Of a stretch of DNA of 64,000 nt, positions 7,954-17,828 are shown one piece after another; position 1 is the first letter of the stretch, and each line of letters opens with the position of its first letter. The stretch is from an uncultured Polaribacter sp. (lineage in GTDB: Bacteria; Bacteroidota; Bacteroidia; Flavobacteriales; Flavobacteriaceae). The notes beneath the pieces were generated by a model. The model was not told the DNA's origin. It did not search any database and was given only the letters and a program-made list of their open reading frames with translations. The translations under genes were made by a program, and so were the position numbers. The DNA is taken from contig NZ_CANMBY010000001.1 in NCBI RefSeq assembly GCF_947496195.1, forward strand, positions 744,001 to 808,000, in the 5' to 3' direction.

Positions 7954-9090
7954 ATGAAGATTGCACAAAAAACAATCAAATTTCTTACAATAGCAATGGT
8001 AGCCTTTTTTACAGCTACAACTTTTGCTTCTGGTACAGATAAAAAACACGACGATCAAAATGATGGAGGACGTGTAAATACGAAAGAAGAAGTAGAAGCT
8101 TATATTCTACATCACATTAAAGATTCTCACGATTTTTCTTTGTTTTCTTATACAGGTGACAATGGAGAAAGACATCATTTCGGATTTCCATTACCAATTA
8201 TTTTATGGACAAGTGAAGGGTTAGTTACTTTCATGTCTTCAGAATTTCATCACAATGATGATGGTCATGTAATTGTTGAAAAGAAAGGATTAAAATTTGC
8301 TAAAGTTCATTCTAAAATTTACGAATTAGATCAAAGTGCTTCTTCAATTAGTTTTGACGAGACTCATCATCCAACAAACGCTCACAAAGTTTTAGATTTT
8401 TCGATTACTAAAAGTGTAGTAGGTATTTTATTTATAGGGTTATTGTTGTTGTTCTGGTTTTCTAGATTGGCAAAACAATATAAGACTAAAAAAGTACCAA
8501 CAGGTTTCGCAAGAGTTTTAGAGCCTTTAGTAATTTATGTTCGTGATGAAATTGCAAAACCAAATATTGGAGAAAAACATTACAGAAGATTTACAGGATA
8601 TTTATTAACAGTATTCTTTTTTATATGGGTTTTAAACTTACTAGGTTTAACTCCATTTGGATTTAATGTAACAGGTCAATTAGCAGTTACTGCTTGTTTA
8701 GCCATTTTTACATTAGTTATTTACACAGTAAGTGGTACAAAAGGATATTGGATGCATATGGTTTGGATGCCAGGTGTACCAGTATTAATTCGTCCAGTTT
8801 TAGCGATTATAGAATTAGCTGGTGCGTTATTAATTAAACCATTTTCATTATTGGTTCGTTTGTTTGCGAACATTTCAGCAGGTCATATTGTGGTAATGAG
8901 CTTAATTGCAATTATGTTTACACTAAAAGAATCTTTAGGGGTTGTTGGTGCAACAGGGTTGTCATTAGTATTATCATTTTTTATAACATTAATTGAGGTT
9001 TTAGTGGCTTTCTTACAAGCTTATATCTTTACAATGCTTTCAGCATTATTTATAGGTATGGCTGTAGAAGATCATGATGAGCATCATTAA
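7954..9090 (+). CDS. atpB: F-type ATP synthase subunit a
   Basis: This 378-residue subunit forms the proton half-channels of Fo. The essential arginine is R302 in KPFSLLVRLFANISAGH. It is about 100 residues longer than the E. coli protein because of an N-terminal extension: a cleavable signal peptide (ending near TFAS, residue 26) and a charged His-rich periplasmic segment (about 27-145), a form common in Bacteroidota. The C-terminus is also His/Asp-rich (EDHDEHH). It is the first gene of atpBEFHAG and has its own promoter. Confidence 0.97.
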   Translation: MKIAQKTIKFLTIAMVAFFTATTFASGTDKKHDDQNDGGRVNTKEEVEAYILHHIKDSHDFSLFSYTGDNGERHHFGFPLPIILWTSEGLVTFMSSEFHHNDDGHVIVEKKGLKFAKVHSKIYELDQSASSISFDETHHPTNAHKVLDFSITKSVVGILFIGLLLLFWFSRLAKQYKTKKVPTGFARVLEPLVIYVRDEIAKPNIGEKHYRRFTGYLLTVFFFIWVLNLLGLTPFGFNVTGQLAVTACLAIFTLVIYTVSGTKGYWMHMVWMPGVPVLIRPVLAIIELAGALLIKPFSLLVRLFANISAGHIVVMSLIAIMFTLKESLGVVGATGLSLVLSFFITLIEVLVAFLQAYIFTMLSALFIGMAVEDHDEHH

Positions 9091-9105
9091 TAAAAGTTTG
9101 TTTAA

Positions 9106-9315
<210 letters not shown>

Positions 9316-9330
9316 TCCAAACAAAAAACA

Positions 9331-9372
9331 AAAAACACAATTCTGTAACGGTTGGTTACAGAATGTGTTTTT
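9331..9372. promoter_or_regulatory. Stem-loop between atpE and atpF
   Basis: The arms AAAAACACAATTCTGTAAC (9331-9349) and GTTACAGAATGTGTTTTT (9355-9372) pair almost perfectly, with one bulged base, around a 5-base loop. The 3' arm ends in a T run, so it looks like a terminator or mRNA-stabilising hairpin. It sits inside the operon, between the high-copy subunit c and the low-copy subunit b, 43 bases before atpF. Confidence 0.65.
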
Positions 9373-9414
9373 AAAATTAAACAAAGAAAAAAAATTATAT
9401 AATTAGTTTATAGA

Positions 9415-9915
9415 ATGGAAACTTTATTAAACGATTTTTCACCAGGGTTATTTGTAGTATCAACCATCTTATTATTAGCTTTAATTGGGTTAATGGTAAA
9501 ATTTGCTTGGAAACCAATTTTAAACTCTTTAGAAGAAAGAGAATCTGGTATAGAAGATGCTTTAGCAGCAGCAGAAAATGCTCGTAAAGAAATGCAAAAC
9601 TTACAAGCTGATAATGAAAGGTTAGTAAAAGAAGCAAGAGCAGAAAGAGATGCAATGATGAAAGAAGCTAGAGATATCAGAGATAAAATGATAGCTGAAG
9701 CTAAAGAAGATGCTAAAGAAGTTACAACAAAATTAATAGAAAATGCACAAGAATCTATTCAGCAAGAAAAGCAAGCAGCTTTAGCTGAATTAAAGAAAAA
9801 TGTTGCAGAATTATCTATAGGTATTGCAGAAACTGTAATTAAAAAAGAATTGTCTTCTAAAAAAGATCAACTTAAATTAGTTGAAGAAACTTTAAAACAC
9901 GTTACTTTAAACTAA
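9415..9915 (+). CDS. atpF: F-type ATP synthase subunit b
   Basis: This 166-residue subunit forms the peripheral stalk. It has one N-terminal membrane helix (about 10-30, GLFVVSTILLLALIGLMVKF) and then a long, highly charged coiled coil to the C-terminus rich in A, E, K and R. A single b gene is present with no b' copy, so a homodimer is expected. It lies 99 bases after atpE and 4 bases before atpH. Confidence 0.96.
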   Translation: METLLNDFSPGLFVVSTILLLALIGLMVKFAWKPILNSLEERESGIEDALAAAENARKEMQNLQADNERLVKEARAERDAMMKEARDIRDKMIAEAKEDAKEVTTKLIENAQESIQQEKQAALAELKKNVAELSIGIAETVIKKELSSKKDQLKLVEETLKHVTLN

Positions 9916-9919
9916 AAGT

Positions 9920-10477
9920 ATGAAAGACGCAAGAACAGCATTACGTTACGCAAAAGCTATTTTAAATCTTGCTAAAGATTCAAAAGACGAATCTGCTGTA
10001 AATGAAGATATGCAGTTAATTGCAAGTACAATATCTGAAAACAATGAGTTAGACGTTGTTTTAAAAAGTCCTGTTATAAAATCTGCAGATAAAATGAATG
10101 TTTTAAATGCAATGTTTTCTAATAAAATAAGCAACATAACATTAGGTCTTTTTAATTTATTGCAAGAAAATAAAAGAATATCTATGTTAGAGTTAATTGC
10201 AAAGCAATACTCTATCATATATGATCATGATAAACATACTCAAGTAGCTAAAGTTACAACAGCTGTTCCTATCACAAAAGATATTGAAGAGAAAGTTTTA
10301 GCTAAAATTGTTGCTTTAACTGGCAATAAAGCAAATTTAGAAAACGTAGTTAATCCTGATATTTTAGGAGGATTTATTTTAAGAGTCGGAGATGTGCAGT
10401 ATGATGCAAGTATCTCTAATCACTTAAATGAATTAAAAAAAAATTTCGACAATAACGATTACATACCAAAAATTTAA
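9920..10477 (+). CDS. atpH: F-type ATP synthase subunit delta
   Basis: This 185-residue subunit (OSCP) links the peripheral stalk to the F1 head. It has the usual N-terminal six-helix domain (RTALRYAKAILNLAKDS opening) and the C-terminal motif region around NPDILGGFILRVGDVQYDAS. Length is typical. It is tightly packed behind atpF and 21 bases before atpA. Confidence 0.95.
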   Translation: MKDARTALRYAKAILNLAKDSKDESAVNEDMQLIASTISENNELDVVLKSPVIKSADKMNVLNAMFSNKISNITLGLFNLLQENKRISMLELIAKQYSIIYDHDKHTQVAKVTTAVPITKDIEEKVLAKIVALTGNKANLENVVNPDILGGFILRVGDVQYDASISNHLNELKKNFDNNDYIPKI

Positions 10478-12076
<1,599 letters not shown>

Positions 12077-12131
12077 ATAGAAGTTAGTTTTTAGAAATAA
12101 ATACTAGAAACTAATAACTAATACCTAAAGT

Positions 12132-12995
12132 ATGGCAAACTTAAAAGAAATACGTAATAGAATTACTTCTATTAAATCAACAATGCAGATTACATCTGCC
12201 ATGAAAATGGTATCTGCTGCAAAGTTGAAAAAAGCTCAAGATGCTATTATAGCTATGAGACCATATTCGTCTAAGTTAACTGAATTATTACAAAATTTAA
12301 GCGCAACTTTAGATGGTGATACTGGTGGAGCATATTCTAAACAAAGAGAAGTTTCTAAAGTATTGTTAGTAGTTGTAACTTCTAATAGAGGTTTGTGTGG
12401 TGGGTTTAATTCATCTATAACAAAAGAAGTTGTAAAAACTATTTCAGAAAAGTATAGTGATGTTTCTGTAGATTTATTTGCCATAGGTAAAAAAGGTGCA
12501 GATGTATTATCTAAAGAGTACAATGTAGTTGCTACTAGAAATGATATTTATGACGAATTAACTTTTGATAATGTAGCAGGTATTGCAGAAAAGTTAATGA
12601 ACTTATTTGCTGAAGGAACTTATGATAAGATTGAGTTGGTTTATAATCAATTTAAAAATGCAGCTACTCAATTACCTCAAGTAGAGCAATTTTTACCAAT
12701 AAAACCAATTGAAGGAGGTGAAGCAATTACAAATTCTGATTATATTTTTGAACCATCAAAACTAGAAATTGTTGAAGCTTTAATACCAAAGTCATTAAAG
12801 ACTCAATTATATAAAGCCATTAGAGATAGTTTTGCTTCTGAACATGGTGCACGTATGACAGCTATGCATAAAGCAACTGATAATGCTACAGATTTAAGAG
12901 ACGAATTATTATTAACGTATAATAAAGCACGTCAAGCAGCAATTACTAATGAAATTTTAGAAATTGTTGGTGGAGCTGAAGCACTTAATAACTAA
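12132..12995 (+). CDS. atpG: F-type ATP synthase subunit gamma
   Basis: This 287-residue central-stalk subunit has the conserved N-terminal helix (EIRNRITSIKSTMQITSAMK) and the C-terminal helix with LRDELLLTYNKARQAAITNE. It is the last gene of the cluster, and a strong terminator follows. Genes for beta (atpD) and epsilon (atpC) are missing here, as is usual for Bacteroidota, where they lie elsewhere. Confidence 0.97.
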   Translation: MANLKEIRNRITSIKSTMQITSAMKMVSAAKLKKAQDAIIAMRPYSSKLTELLQNLSATLDGDTGGAYSKQREVSKVLLVVVTSNRGLCGGFNSSITKEVVKTISEKYSDVSVDLFAIGKKGADVLSKEYNVVATRNDIYDELTFDNVAGIAEKLMNLFAEGTYDKIELVYNQFKNAATQLPQVEQFLPIKPIEGGEAITNSDYIFEPSKLEIVEALIPKSLKTQLYKAIRDSFASEHGARMTAMHKATDNATDLRDELLLTYNKARQAAITNEILEIVGGAEALNN

Positions 12996-13012
12996 TAGAA
13001 TCTAAATATCTA

Positions 13013-13049
13013 TAAAAAAAAGCGAATCAATTTTGATTCGCTTTTTTTA
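13013..13049 (+). terminator. Terminator of the atp operon
   Basis: AGCGAATCAA (13021-13030) and TTGATTCGCT (13033-13042) form a perfect stem, flanked by an A run on the left and a T run on the right. It lies 18 bases after the atpG stop. Confidence 0.9.
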
Positions 13050-13095
13050 TTTTAATCAACTGATAGTCAGATGTTAGTGTTTGTTTAGAATTTTT

Positions 13096-13110
13096 GGCAT
13101 ACAATTTGAA
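13096..13110 (+). promoter_or_regulatory. Possible sigma-54 promoter of the 13143 lipoprotein gene
   Basis: TGGCATA, four bases, then TTGA, with GG and the downstream G separated by exactly 10 bases as in -24/-12 promoters. The -24 half is good; the -12 half has GA instead of GC. It ends 32 bases before the ATG. No clear TAnnTTTG element is present in this interval. Confidence 0.4.
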
Positions 13111-13142
13111 TATTTATAAGCATAACCATAAAACGAAGGCTT

Positions 13143-14066
13143 ATGAAGACGCTAAAATTACTTTTATCATTATTAATTACAGGAGTACTATTTACTTCAT
13201 GTACAGCAATAATAACTGACGATGTTATTATTGAACCATCATTAGAAAATGTTGTTTCTGGTTATGATTTATGGTATGTAGATTATCATAGAACTACAGG
13301 AAATGGAGATGTACCTTATGTTTCAAGAGCATTTACATTATCATTTATAAACGGTATATTATACGCAAATAATAATATTGTAGATATTGGAAGAACAGGA
13401 AATGGATTAGGAATTGATGTGGGAACATATAGTACATTTAATGGCTTTTTAGAAACTTCACATGATATTGATGGTTTTCATGATTTTGATATCACTGTTT
13501 TATCAAACAATGAAATTAGATTGTATAATTTTAATCAGAATGTAAGCTATTATCTAATAGGTTATAACGTTAATAATTTTGATTATGACAAACTGTTTTA
13601 TGAAAACATAGAATACTTTTTACAAGAGTATGTGGCTTGGGAAAAAGTAGATGCTAGAGGAGGTACACCTAATGCTTTTGATGATGAAAATTATTTACAA
13701 TTTACACCAGAAAATATAACAACTTTTTATAGTTCTCAAGATAACTTTGGCACACAAGTTGATTATATTAATTGGAATTATGTAGGAGCTTATGAAGTGT
13801 TTGATGTTAATGGTTATGAAGACCTAAAAATTTTAACATTGAATTATGATAATGGAGATATAGAAGAGTTTGAATTAAGCGTTGTTAATGATGGTAGAAT
13901 AAGTTTATATCATTACAATTCAGAAACTACGTACGACTTTGCAGGCAGAGGATTTGTTCAGTATTTAAAGGGTACAAAGAATGTTAAAACTGCTAAAGAT
14001 ATTGTAAGGAATAACAATAGAAAACGTACTAAAGTAGAAAGAAAAACAAAGAATAAAAGAAATTAA
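13143..14066 (+). CDS. Lipoprotein of unknown function
   Basis: This 307-residue protein has a lipoprotein signal peptide (FTSC, C20). The mature part is mostly beta-rich with repeated aromatic/acidic motifs (SGYDLWYVDYH, GNGLGIDVG, YFLQEYVAWEKV, DENYLQFTPENIT). I recall similar flavobacterial proteins being labelled nicotinic acid mononucleotide adenylyltransferase, but no nucleotidyltransferase HxGH motif is visible, so I would not use that name. The C-terminal 30 residues are strongly basic. It stands alone, between the atp terminator and a double hairpin. The function is unknown. Confidence 0.75.
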   Translation: MKTLKLLLSLLITGVLFTSCTAIITDDVIIEPSLENVVSGYDLWYVDYHRTTGNGDVPYVSRAFTLSFINGILYANNNIVDIGRTGNGLGIDVGTYSTFNGFLETSHDIDGFHDFDITVLSNNEIRLYNFNQNVSYYLIGYNVNNFDYDKLFYENIEYFLQEYVAWEKVDARGGTPNAFDDENYLQFTPENITTFYSSQDNFGTQVDYINWNYVGAYEVFDVNGYEDLKILTLNYDNGDIEEFELSVVNDGRISLYHYNSETTYDFAGRGFVQYLKGTKNVKTAKDIVRNNNRKRTKVERKTKNKRN

Positions 14067-14093
14067 AAATAAAGTTTGGTTAGTTGATTTTTG

Positions 14094-14118
14094 ATTGGCT
14101 ATTTCTCAGATAGCCAAT
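14094..14118. repeat. Hairpin downstream of the 13143 lipoprotein gene
   Basis: ATTGGCTAT (14094-14102) and ATAGCCAAT (14110-14118) form a perfect 9-bp stem with a 7-base loop. No T run follows directly. It precedes a second, GC-richer hairpin by 8 bases and may help 3'-end formation. Confidence 0.6.
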
Positions 14119-14126
14119 TGAAAGAG

Positions 14127-14157
14127 AAACCACCCTGAGGAGGGTGGTTTTTTCTTT
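14127..14157 (+). terminator. Terminator after the 13143 lipoprotein gene
   Basis: AAACCACCCT (14127-14136) and AGGGTGGTTT (14141-14150) form a perfect 10-bp stem with the loop GAGG, followed by TTTCTTTG. Confidence 0.85.
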
Positions 14158-14245
14158 GTTAATAATTGATGAAAATTTTACATAATTAACTAAACACATA
14201 GCAAGTTGTTTTCATAATTTTAAACAGAAATAAATTATCATTCAA

Positions 14246-14995
14246 ATGAAAACAGCATTTATTACAGGAGCCACCTCTGGTATAGGCAAAGCAACAGCAG
14301 AGTTATTTGCAAAAAATAAGGTTAGGTTGGTTTTATGTGGCAGAAGAAAAGAAAGATTAGAAGAGCTTAAAACAAACTTAAGTAAGCTTACCCAAGTAAC
14401 TACTTTACAGTTTGACGTTTCTAAGAGAGAGGAAGTTAAAAACGCAATAGCATCAATTCCAGAGGAATTTAAAAAAATAGATATTTTAATAAATAATGCA
14501 GGTAATGCACATGGTTTATCAACGATACAAGAGGGTAGTATTGATGATTGGGAAGCTATGTTAGACATTAATGTAAAAGGATTGCTTTATGTTTCTAAAG
14601 CTATTATTCCTCAAATGATAGAAAACAATTCAGGGTTTATTGTAAATATTGGCTCTACAGCAGGCAAAGAAGTGTATAGGAACGGAAACGTATATTGTGC
14701 TTCTAAGTTTGCTGTAAATGCTTTAAATAAGTCTATGAGACTAGATTTAAACGAATACAACATTAGAGTTTCAGGTATTCATCCAGGATTAGTAGAAACC
14801 GAGTTTTCTGATGTTCGTTTTAAAGGTGATTCAGATAGAGCAAAAACAGTGTATCAAGGTTATAAAGCTTTGCAAGCAGAAGATATTGCAGACATAATTC
14901 ATTTTGTAGTTACAAGGCCTTATCATGTGAATATAGAAGACTTAGTTGTATATCCAACAGCGCAAGCAAGTGCTACAATAATAAATAAAAAATAA
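14246..14995 (+). CDS. SDR-family oxidoreductase (YdfG-like)
   Basis: This 249-residue classical short-chain dehydrogenase has the cofactor motif TGATSGIG (7-14), NNAG (83-86), and catalytic S137, Y150 and K154 (YCASK). Arginine pairs after beta-2 (CGRRKER) suggest NADP preference. Overall pattern (LVETEFSDVRFKGD near 195-210) resembles YdfG-type 3-hydroxy-acid/L-allo-threonine dehydrogenases. It is one base away from an aldo/keto reductase gene, so the two are likely co-expressed. The physiological substrate is unknown. Confidence 0.88.
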   Translation: MKTAFITGATSGIGKATAELFAKNKVRLVLCGRRKERLEELKTNLSKLTQVTTLQFDVSKREEVKNAIASIPEEFKKIDILINNAGNAHGLSTIQEGSIDDWEAMLDINVKGLLYVSKAIIPQMIENNSGFIVNIGSTAGKEVYRNGNVYCASKFAVNALNKSMRLDLNEYNIRVSGIHPGLVETEFSDVRFKGDSDRAKTVYQGYKALQAEDIADIIHFVVTRPYHVNIEDLVVYPTAQASATIINKK

Positions 14996-14996
14996 A

Positions 14997-15863
14997 ATGA
15001 AACCTTCATCAAAAATTATTATTGGTTGCATGTCTTGGGGAAAATGGGGTAAACAATTTTCTACCAAAGATCAAATTGATATGATTGAGTTTTGTTTAGA
15101 AAATGGCAACTCATTTTTTGATCATGCAGATTTGTATGGTGATTATACCACTGAATCTGAATTTGGTAAAGCATTACAAGAAGGTAATTTTAAAAGGGAT
15201 GATTTACATATTATTACAAAATGTGGCATCCAAAATCCTGGACAAACTAGAAACAATAGTGTAAAGCATTATAATTATGCAAAAGATTATATTATTTGGA
15301 GTGCAGAACAATCGTTAAAAAACCTAAAAACAGATTATTTAGATACTTTTTTACTGCATAGACCAAGTCCATTGATGAATCCTTCTGAAATAGCTGAAGC
15401 TATTACTCAACTTAAAGAAAGTGGTAAAATTAAAAACTTTGGAGTTTCTAATTTTACACCAAGTCAAGTAGATTTATTAAATGAAAAAATAAATATTTCT
15501 GTTAATCAAATTGAATTTTCTTTAACTCAAAATGCAGCAATGTCAAATGGAAGTTTAGATCAAATGCAATTAAAAGGCATACAGCCTATGAGCTGGAGTC
15601 CTTTAGGGTCTGTTTTTAAAGAAGATAATTCACAAACAAATCTAATTAAAGAGGTTTTAAAAAAGCTATCAGAAAAATATAATGCATCAGAAGACACTTT
15701 ACTGTTAGCTTGGATTTTAAAACATCCATCAAAAGTATCTCCAGTAATTGGTACAACAAATAAGCAAAGAATACAGCAAGCAAATTTTGCATTAACCATA
15801 AATTTAGAGTTAGAAGATTGGTTTTTACTTTGGGAAGCAAGTAGAGGTAAAGAAGTAGATTAG
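14997..15863 (+). CDS. Aldo/keto reductase
   Basis: This 288-residue (beta/alpha)8 NADPH-dependent reductase has the catalytic tetrad visible as D45 and Y47 (FDHADLYGDY), K75 (IITKCG) and H121 (FLLHRPSP). The C-terminal cofactor segment reads PVIGTTNKQRI. It resembles the YdhF-type subgroup. It is packed between the SDR gene (1 base) and an AlbA_2-type gene (1 base), forming a likely three-gene operon. The substrate is unknown. Confidence 0.9.
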   Translation: MKPSSKIIIGCMSWGKWGKQFSTKDQIDMIEFCLENGNSFFDHADLYGDYTTESEFGKALQEGNFKRDDLHIITKCGIQNPGQTRNNSVKHYNYAKDYIIWSAEQSLKNLKTDYLDTFLLHRPSPLMNPSEIAEAITQLKESGKIKNFGVSNFTPSQVDLLNEKINISVNQIEFSLTQNAAMSNGSLDQMQLKGIQPMSWSPLGSVFKEDNSQTNLIKEVLKKLSEKYNASEDTLLLAWILKHPSKVSPVIGTTNKQRIQQANFALTINLELEDWFLLWEASRGKEVD

Positions 15864-15864
15864 A

Positions 15865-17007
15865 ATGATTAATAAAAGATTGCTTATTAAAAATTTACTT
15901 TCTCATAATGATGAGAATAGTTTCTATGATAAAAAGCAAAAAATAACGCTAAGCTCTAAAGAAGGCAAAGCAAAATTTCTAAAACATATATGCGCCTTAT
16001 CTAACTCAAATCCAGAGAATAATTCATACATAATAATTGGTGTTAGTGATGAAGAAAATACAATTATAGGAGTAGATTTTTTCGACGATAGTAAAATTCA
16101 AAATTTGGTAAATGCGTATTTAGTAAATCCGCCAAAAATTCAATATGAAAATGTTCCTTTTCCAAGATTACCTAGACATAAAGTTGTGGGTTTGGTTACA
16201 ATATACCCTAACCATAAAATATCTTCTCTATTAAAAAATGCATGGAAATATAGAAGAAAAACTATTTTTTATAGAAGAGGCAGTAACTCTATGTCTTTCT
16301 TAGGTTCAGATTTTCAACTTAAAAATACTAATAAATCTATAGTTGAATCCATTGAAAATAATGCAAGAAATAATATAGAGCTCACCTTAAATGGTGTGTT
16401 TGATTTTATGAATAATCATAAAGAAATTTATAATCCACAATACAAAGTTTTTAACGAGCAATTTGTGTTATGTTGGGCTGGAGAAAAAAAACTAATTAAC
16501 GATAAAGAGTTTTTTTCTAGGGTAGATATTGAATTGATTAATGAACAAGTTCGTTTATTTTTTTCGGCTTTAGATGATGTGCAAATAACTTACAACAATC
16601 ACTCATTTATAGTTACAGAATATATTTTAATTGGTATAGATAATTTACAGAAACATTACCCTTTAGAAAAAACAGTAATACATTTTAAAAATAATGGAAA
16701 GCATGATATCAAAACAGAGTTTTTGTTTGATCCACCAAAATACGACGCAGTTATAATACAGCATATTTATACCAATGCAATCGCAATTGTTTCTAAAATT
16801 ATTGCAAAAAAGAAATTATCTGTACTAGATCATGAAGATGTTTTTAGATTGCCTAACAATCTTTTGTTGTGTTTTTTAAACGGATTTTTAGATGCAGCAG
16901 AGCAGCTTAGAAAAGCAAAAAATTATATTAAAAATCTAGAAGACAAAACCACTTACATTAAATATAAAGAGGCTATGAGAGTAATTCGAAAAGTAAAGTA
17001 TAGTTAA
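15865..17007 (+). CDS. AlbA_2 (Schlafen-like) domain protein
   Basis: This 380-residue protein has an N-terminal AlbA_2-type putative nucleic-acid-binding domain (about residues 10-135), recognisable from SKEGKAKFLKHICALSNS, the glycine/isoleucine strand YIIIGVSDEEN and the end FYRRGSNSM. The remaining 240 residues are not recognisable to me. Such proteins are often annotated 'ATP-binding protein', but no Walker motif is visible. It follows the aldo/keto reductase by one base and overlaps the tail of the convergent LRR gene by 4 bases. Confidence 0.7.
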   Translation: MINKRLLIKNLLSHNDENSFYDKKQKITLSSKEGKAKFLKHICALSNSNPENNSYIIIGVSDEENTIIGVDFFDDSKIQNLVNAYLVNPPKIQYENVPFPRLPRHKVVGLVTIYPNHKISSLLKNAWKYRRKTIFYRRGSNSMSFLGSDFQLKNTNKSIVESIENNARNNIELTLNGVFDFMNNHKEIYNPQYKVFNEQFVLCWAGEKKLINDKEFFSRVDIELINEQVRLFFSALDDVQITYNNHSFIVTEYILIGIDNLQKHYPLEKTVIHFKNNGKHDIKTEFLFDPPKYDAVIIQHIYTNAIAIVSKIIAKKKLSVLDHEDVFRLPNNLLLCFLNGFLDAAEQLRKAKNYIKNLEDKTTYIKYKEAMRVIRKVKYS

Positions 17008-17564
17008 TATTTTTCAAAAAATCCATTTAAAAACTCTCCATTATTTTTTACAATTATTTTACAAGTTGGTATTTTTCTAGACAGATGTTTTAAATTGATA
17101 ATATCTTCTTGAGAGCTAGCATCACTTAAAAATAGTTCTTCTAAAGATTTATTATTTAGGTTTAATAAACCTTTTGTTGTAATATTTGTTTCATGAACCT
17201 GTAGCTCTTTTAAGCTTATCATTTGATTAAAATAAGAGATACTTTTATCTGTAATATTAGTATCTTTTAGTCTTAAATATTCTAAATTACTTAGGCTAAT
17301 TAAATGTGCTATACCTTTATCTGAAATACTAGTAAAAGTTAAATTTAGGTTGTTTATAGAATTACAAGTACTTAGATACTTTAAACCTTCGTCATTAATA
17401 TTTGTACCATTTAAAGACACAGATTCTAAACTTGAAAAGAGAGTAAGTTTTTTAAACTCTTTCATGTTTTCAACTTGTTTATAAAGTGTTTCAAATGCAA
17501 AATGTTTACGTTTTGATTTGAAAAATTCTCCTGCTATTTCTATTAATGCTCCTTTTTTACCCAT
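17004..17564 (-). CDS. Leucine-rich-repeat protein
   Basis: This 186-residue protein has about five LRR units of roughly 24 residues between residues 40 and 160, with the pattern LxxLxLxxTxIxDxGL (for example LEYLRLKDTNITDKSISYF). No signal peptide or membrane segment is visible, so it is probably cytoplasmic. The N-terminal 35 residues are basic. LRRs bind proteins; partner and role are unknown. It is convergent with the AlbA_2 gene, overlapping by 4 bases. Confidence 0.75.
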   Translation of the reverse strand: MGKKGALIEIAGEFFKSKRKHFAFETLYKQVENMKEFKKLTLFSSLESVSLNGTNINDEGLKYLSTCNSINNLNLTFTSISDKGIAHLISLSNLEYLRLKDTNITDKSISYFNQMISLKELQVHETNITTKGLLNLNNKSLEELFLSDASSQEDIINLKHLSRKIPTCKIIVKNNGEFLNGFFEKY

Positions 17565-17677
17565 GTAAATAAAAATGAGATTTGAGATCTATTTTAGGAT
17601 GCCATTTTTTTCTCATATTTTAGTTTTTAATTATTATTTGTGATTGAAAGTTTCAATTTATAAACTTAAACTTTATT

Positions 17678-17740
17678 CAACTAAAATAGAATATTTCTGA
17701 TAAAATATAAAAACACAACTAAAATAGAAAGATTTCTATT
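17678..17740. repeat. Direct repeat and inverted repeat upstream of a methyltransferase gene
   Basis: CAACTAAAATAGAA occurs at 17678-17691 and again at 17716-17729, each followed within a few bases by TTTCT; the copies are offset by 38 bases. The second copy is part of a perfect inverted repeat AATAGAAA-GA-TTTCTATT (17723-17740). The 264-base gap between the LRR gene and the methyltransferase gene otherwise shows only AT-rich sequence. This may be an operator about 90-150 bases upstream of the 17829 start. Confidence 0.45.
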
Positions 17741-17828
17741 CTACTATATTTTTTAAAATAGATTTTTAGATGCAGTAGATAATTTTAATCAACTAATTAA
17801 TAATTTTAAAAGTGAAGTTTCAATATTG

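Noticed and set aside
15865..17564. Defence system built on the AlbA_2 and LRR proteins
   Set aside because: No nuclease, NTPase or other effector motif is visible, and the neighbours are ordinary oxidoreductases in what looks like core sequence.
17585..17610. TGGCATCC on the minus strand upstream of the LRR gene as a sigma-54 promoter
   Set aside because: No TTG follows at the required spacing.
17678..17737. CRISPR-like repeat
   Set aside because: There are only two imperfect copies of about 20 bases with a 17-base spacer, and no cas genes.
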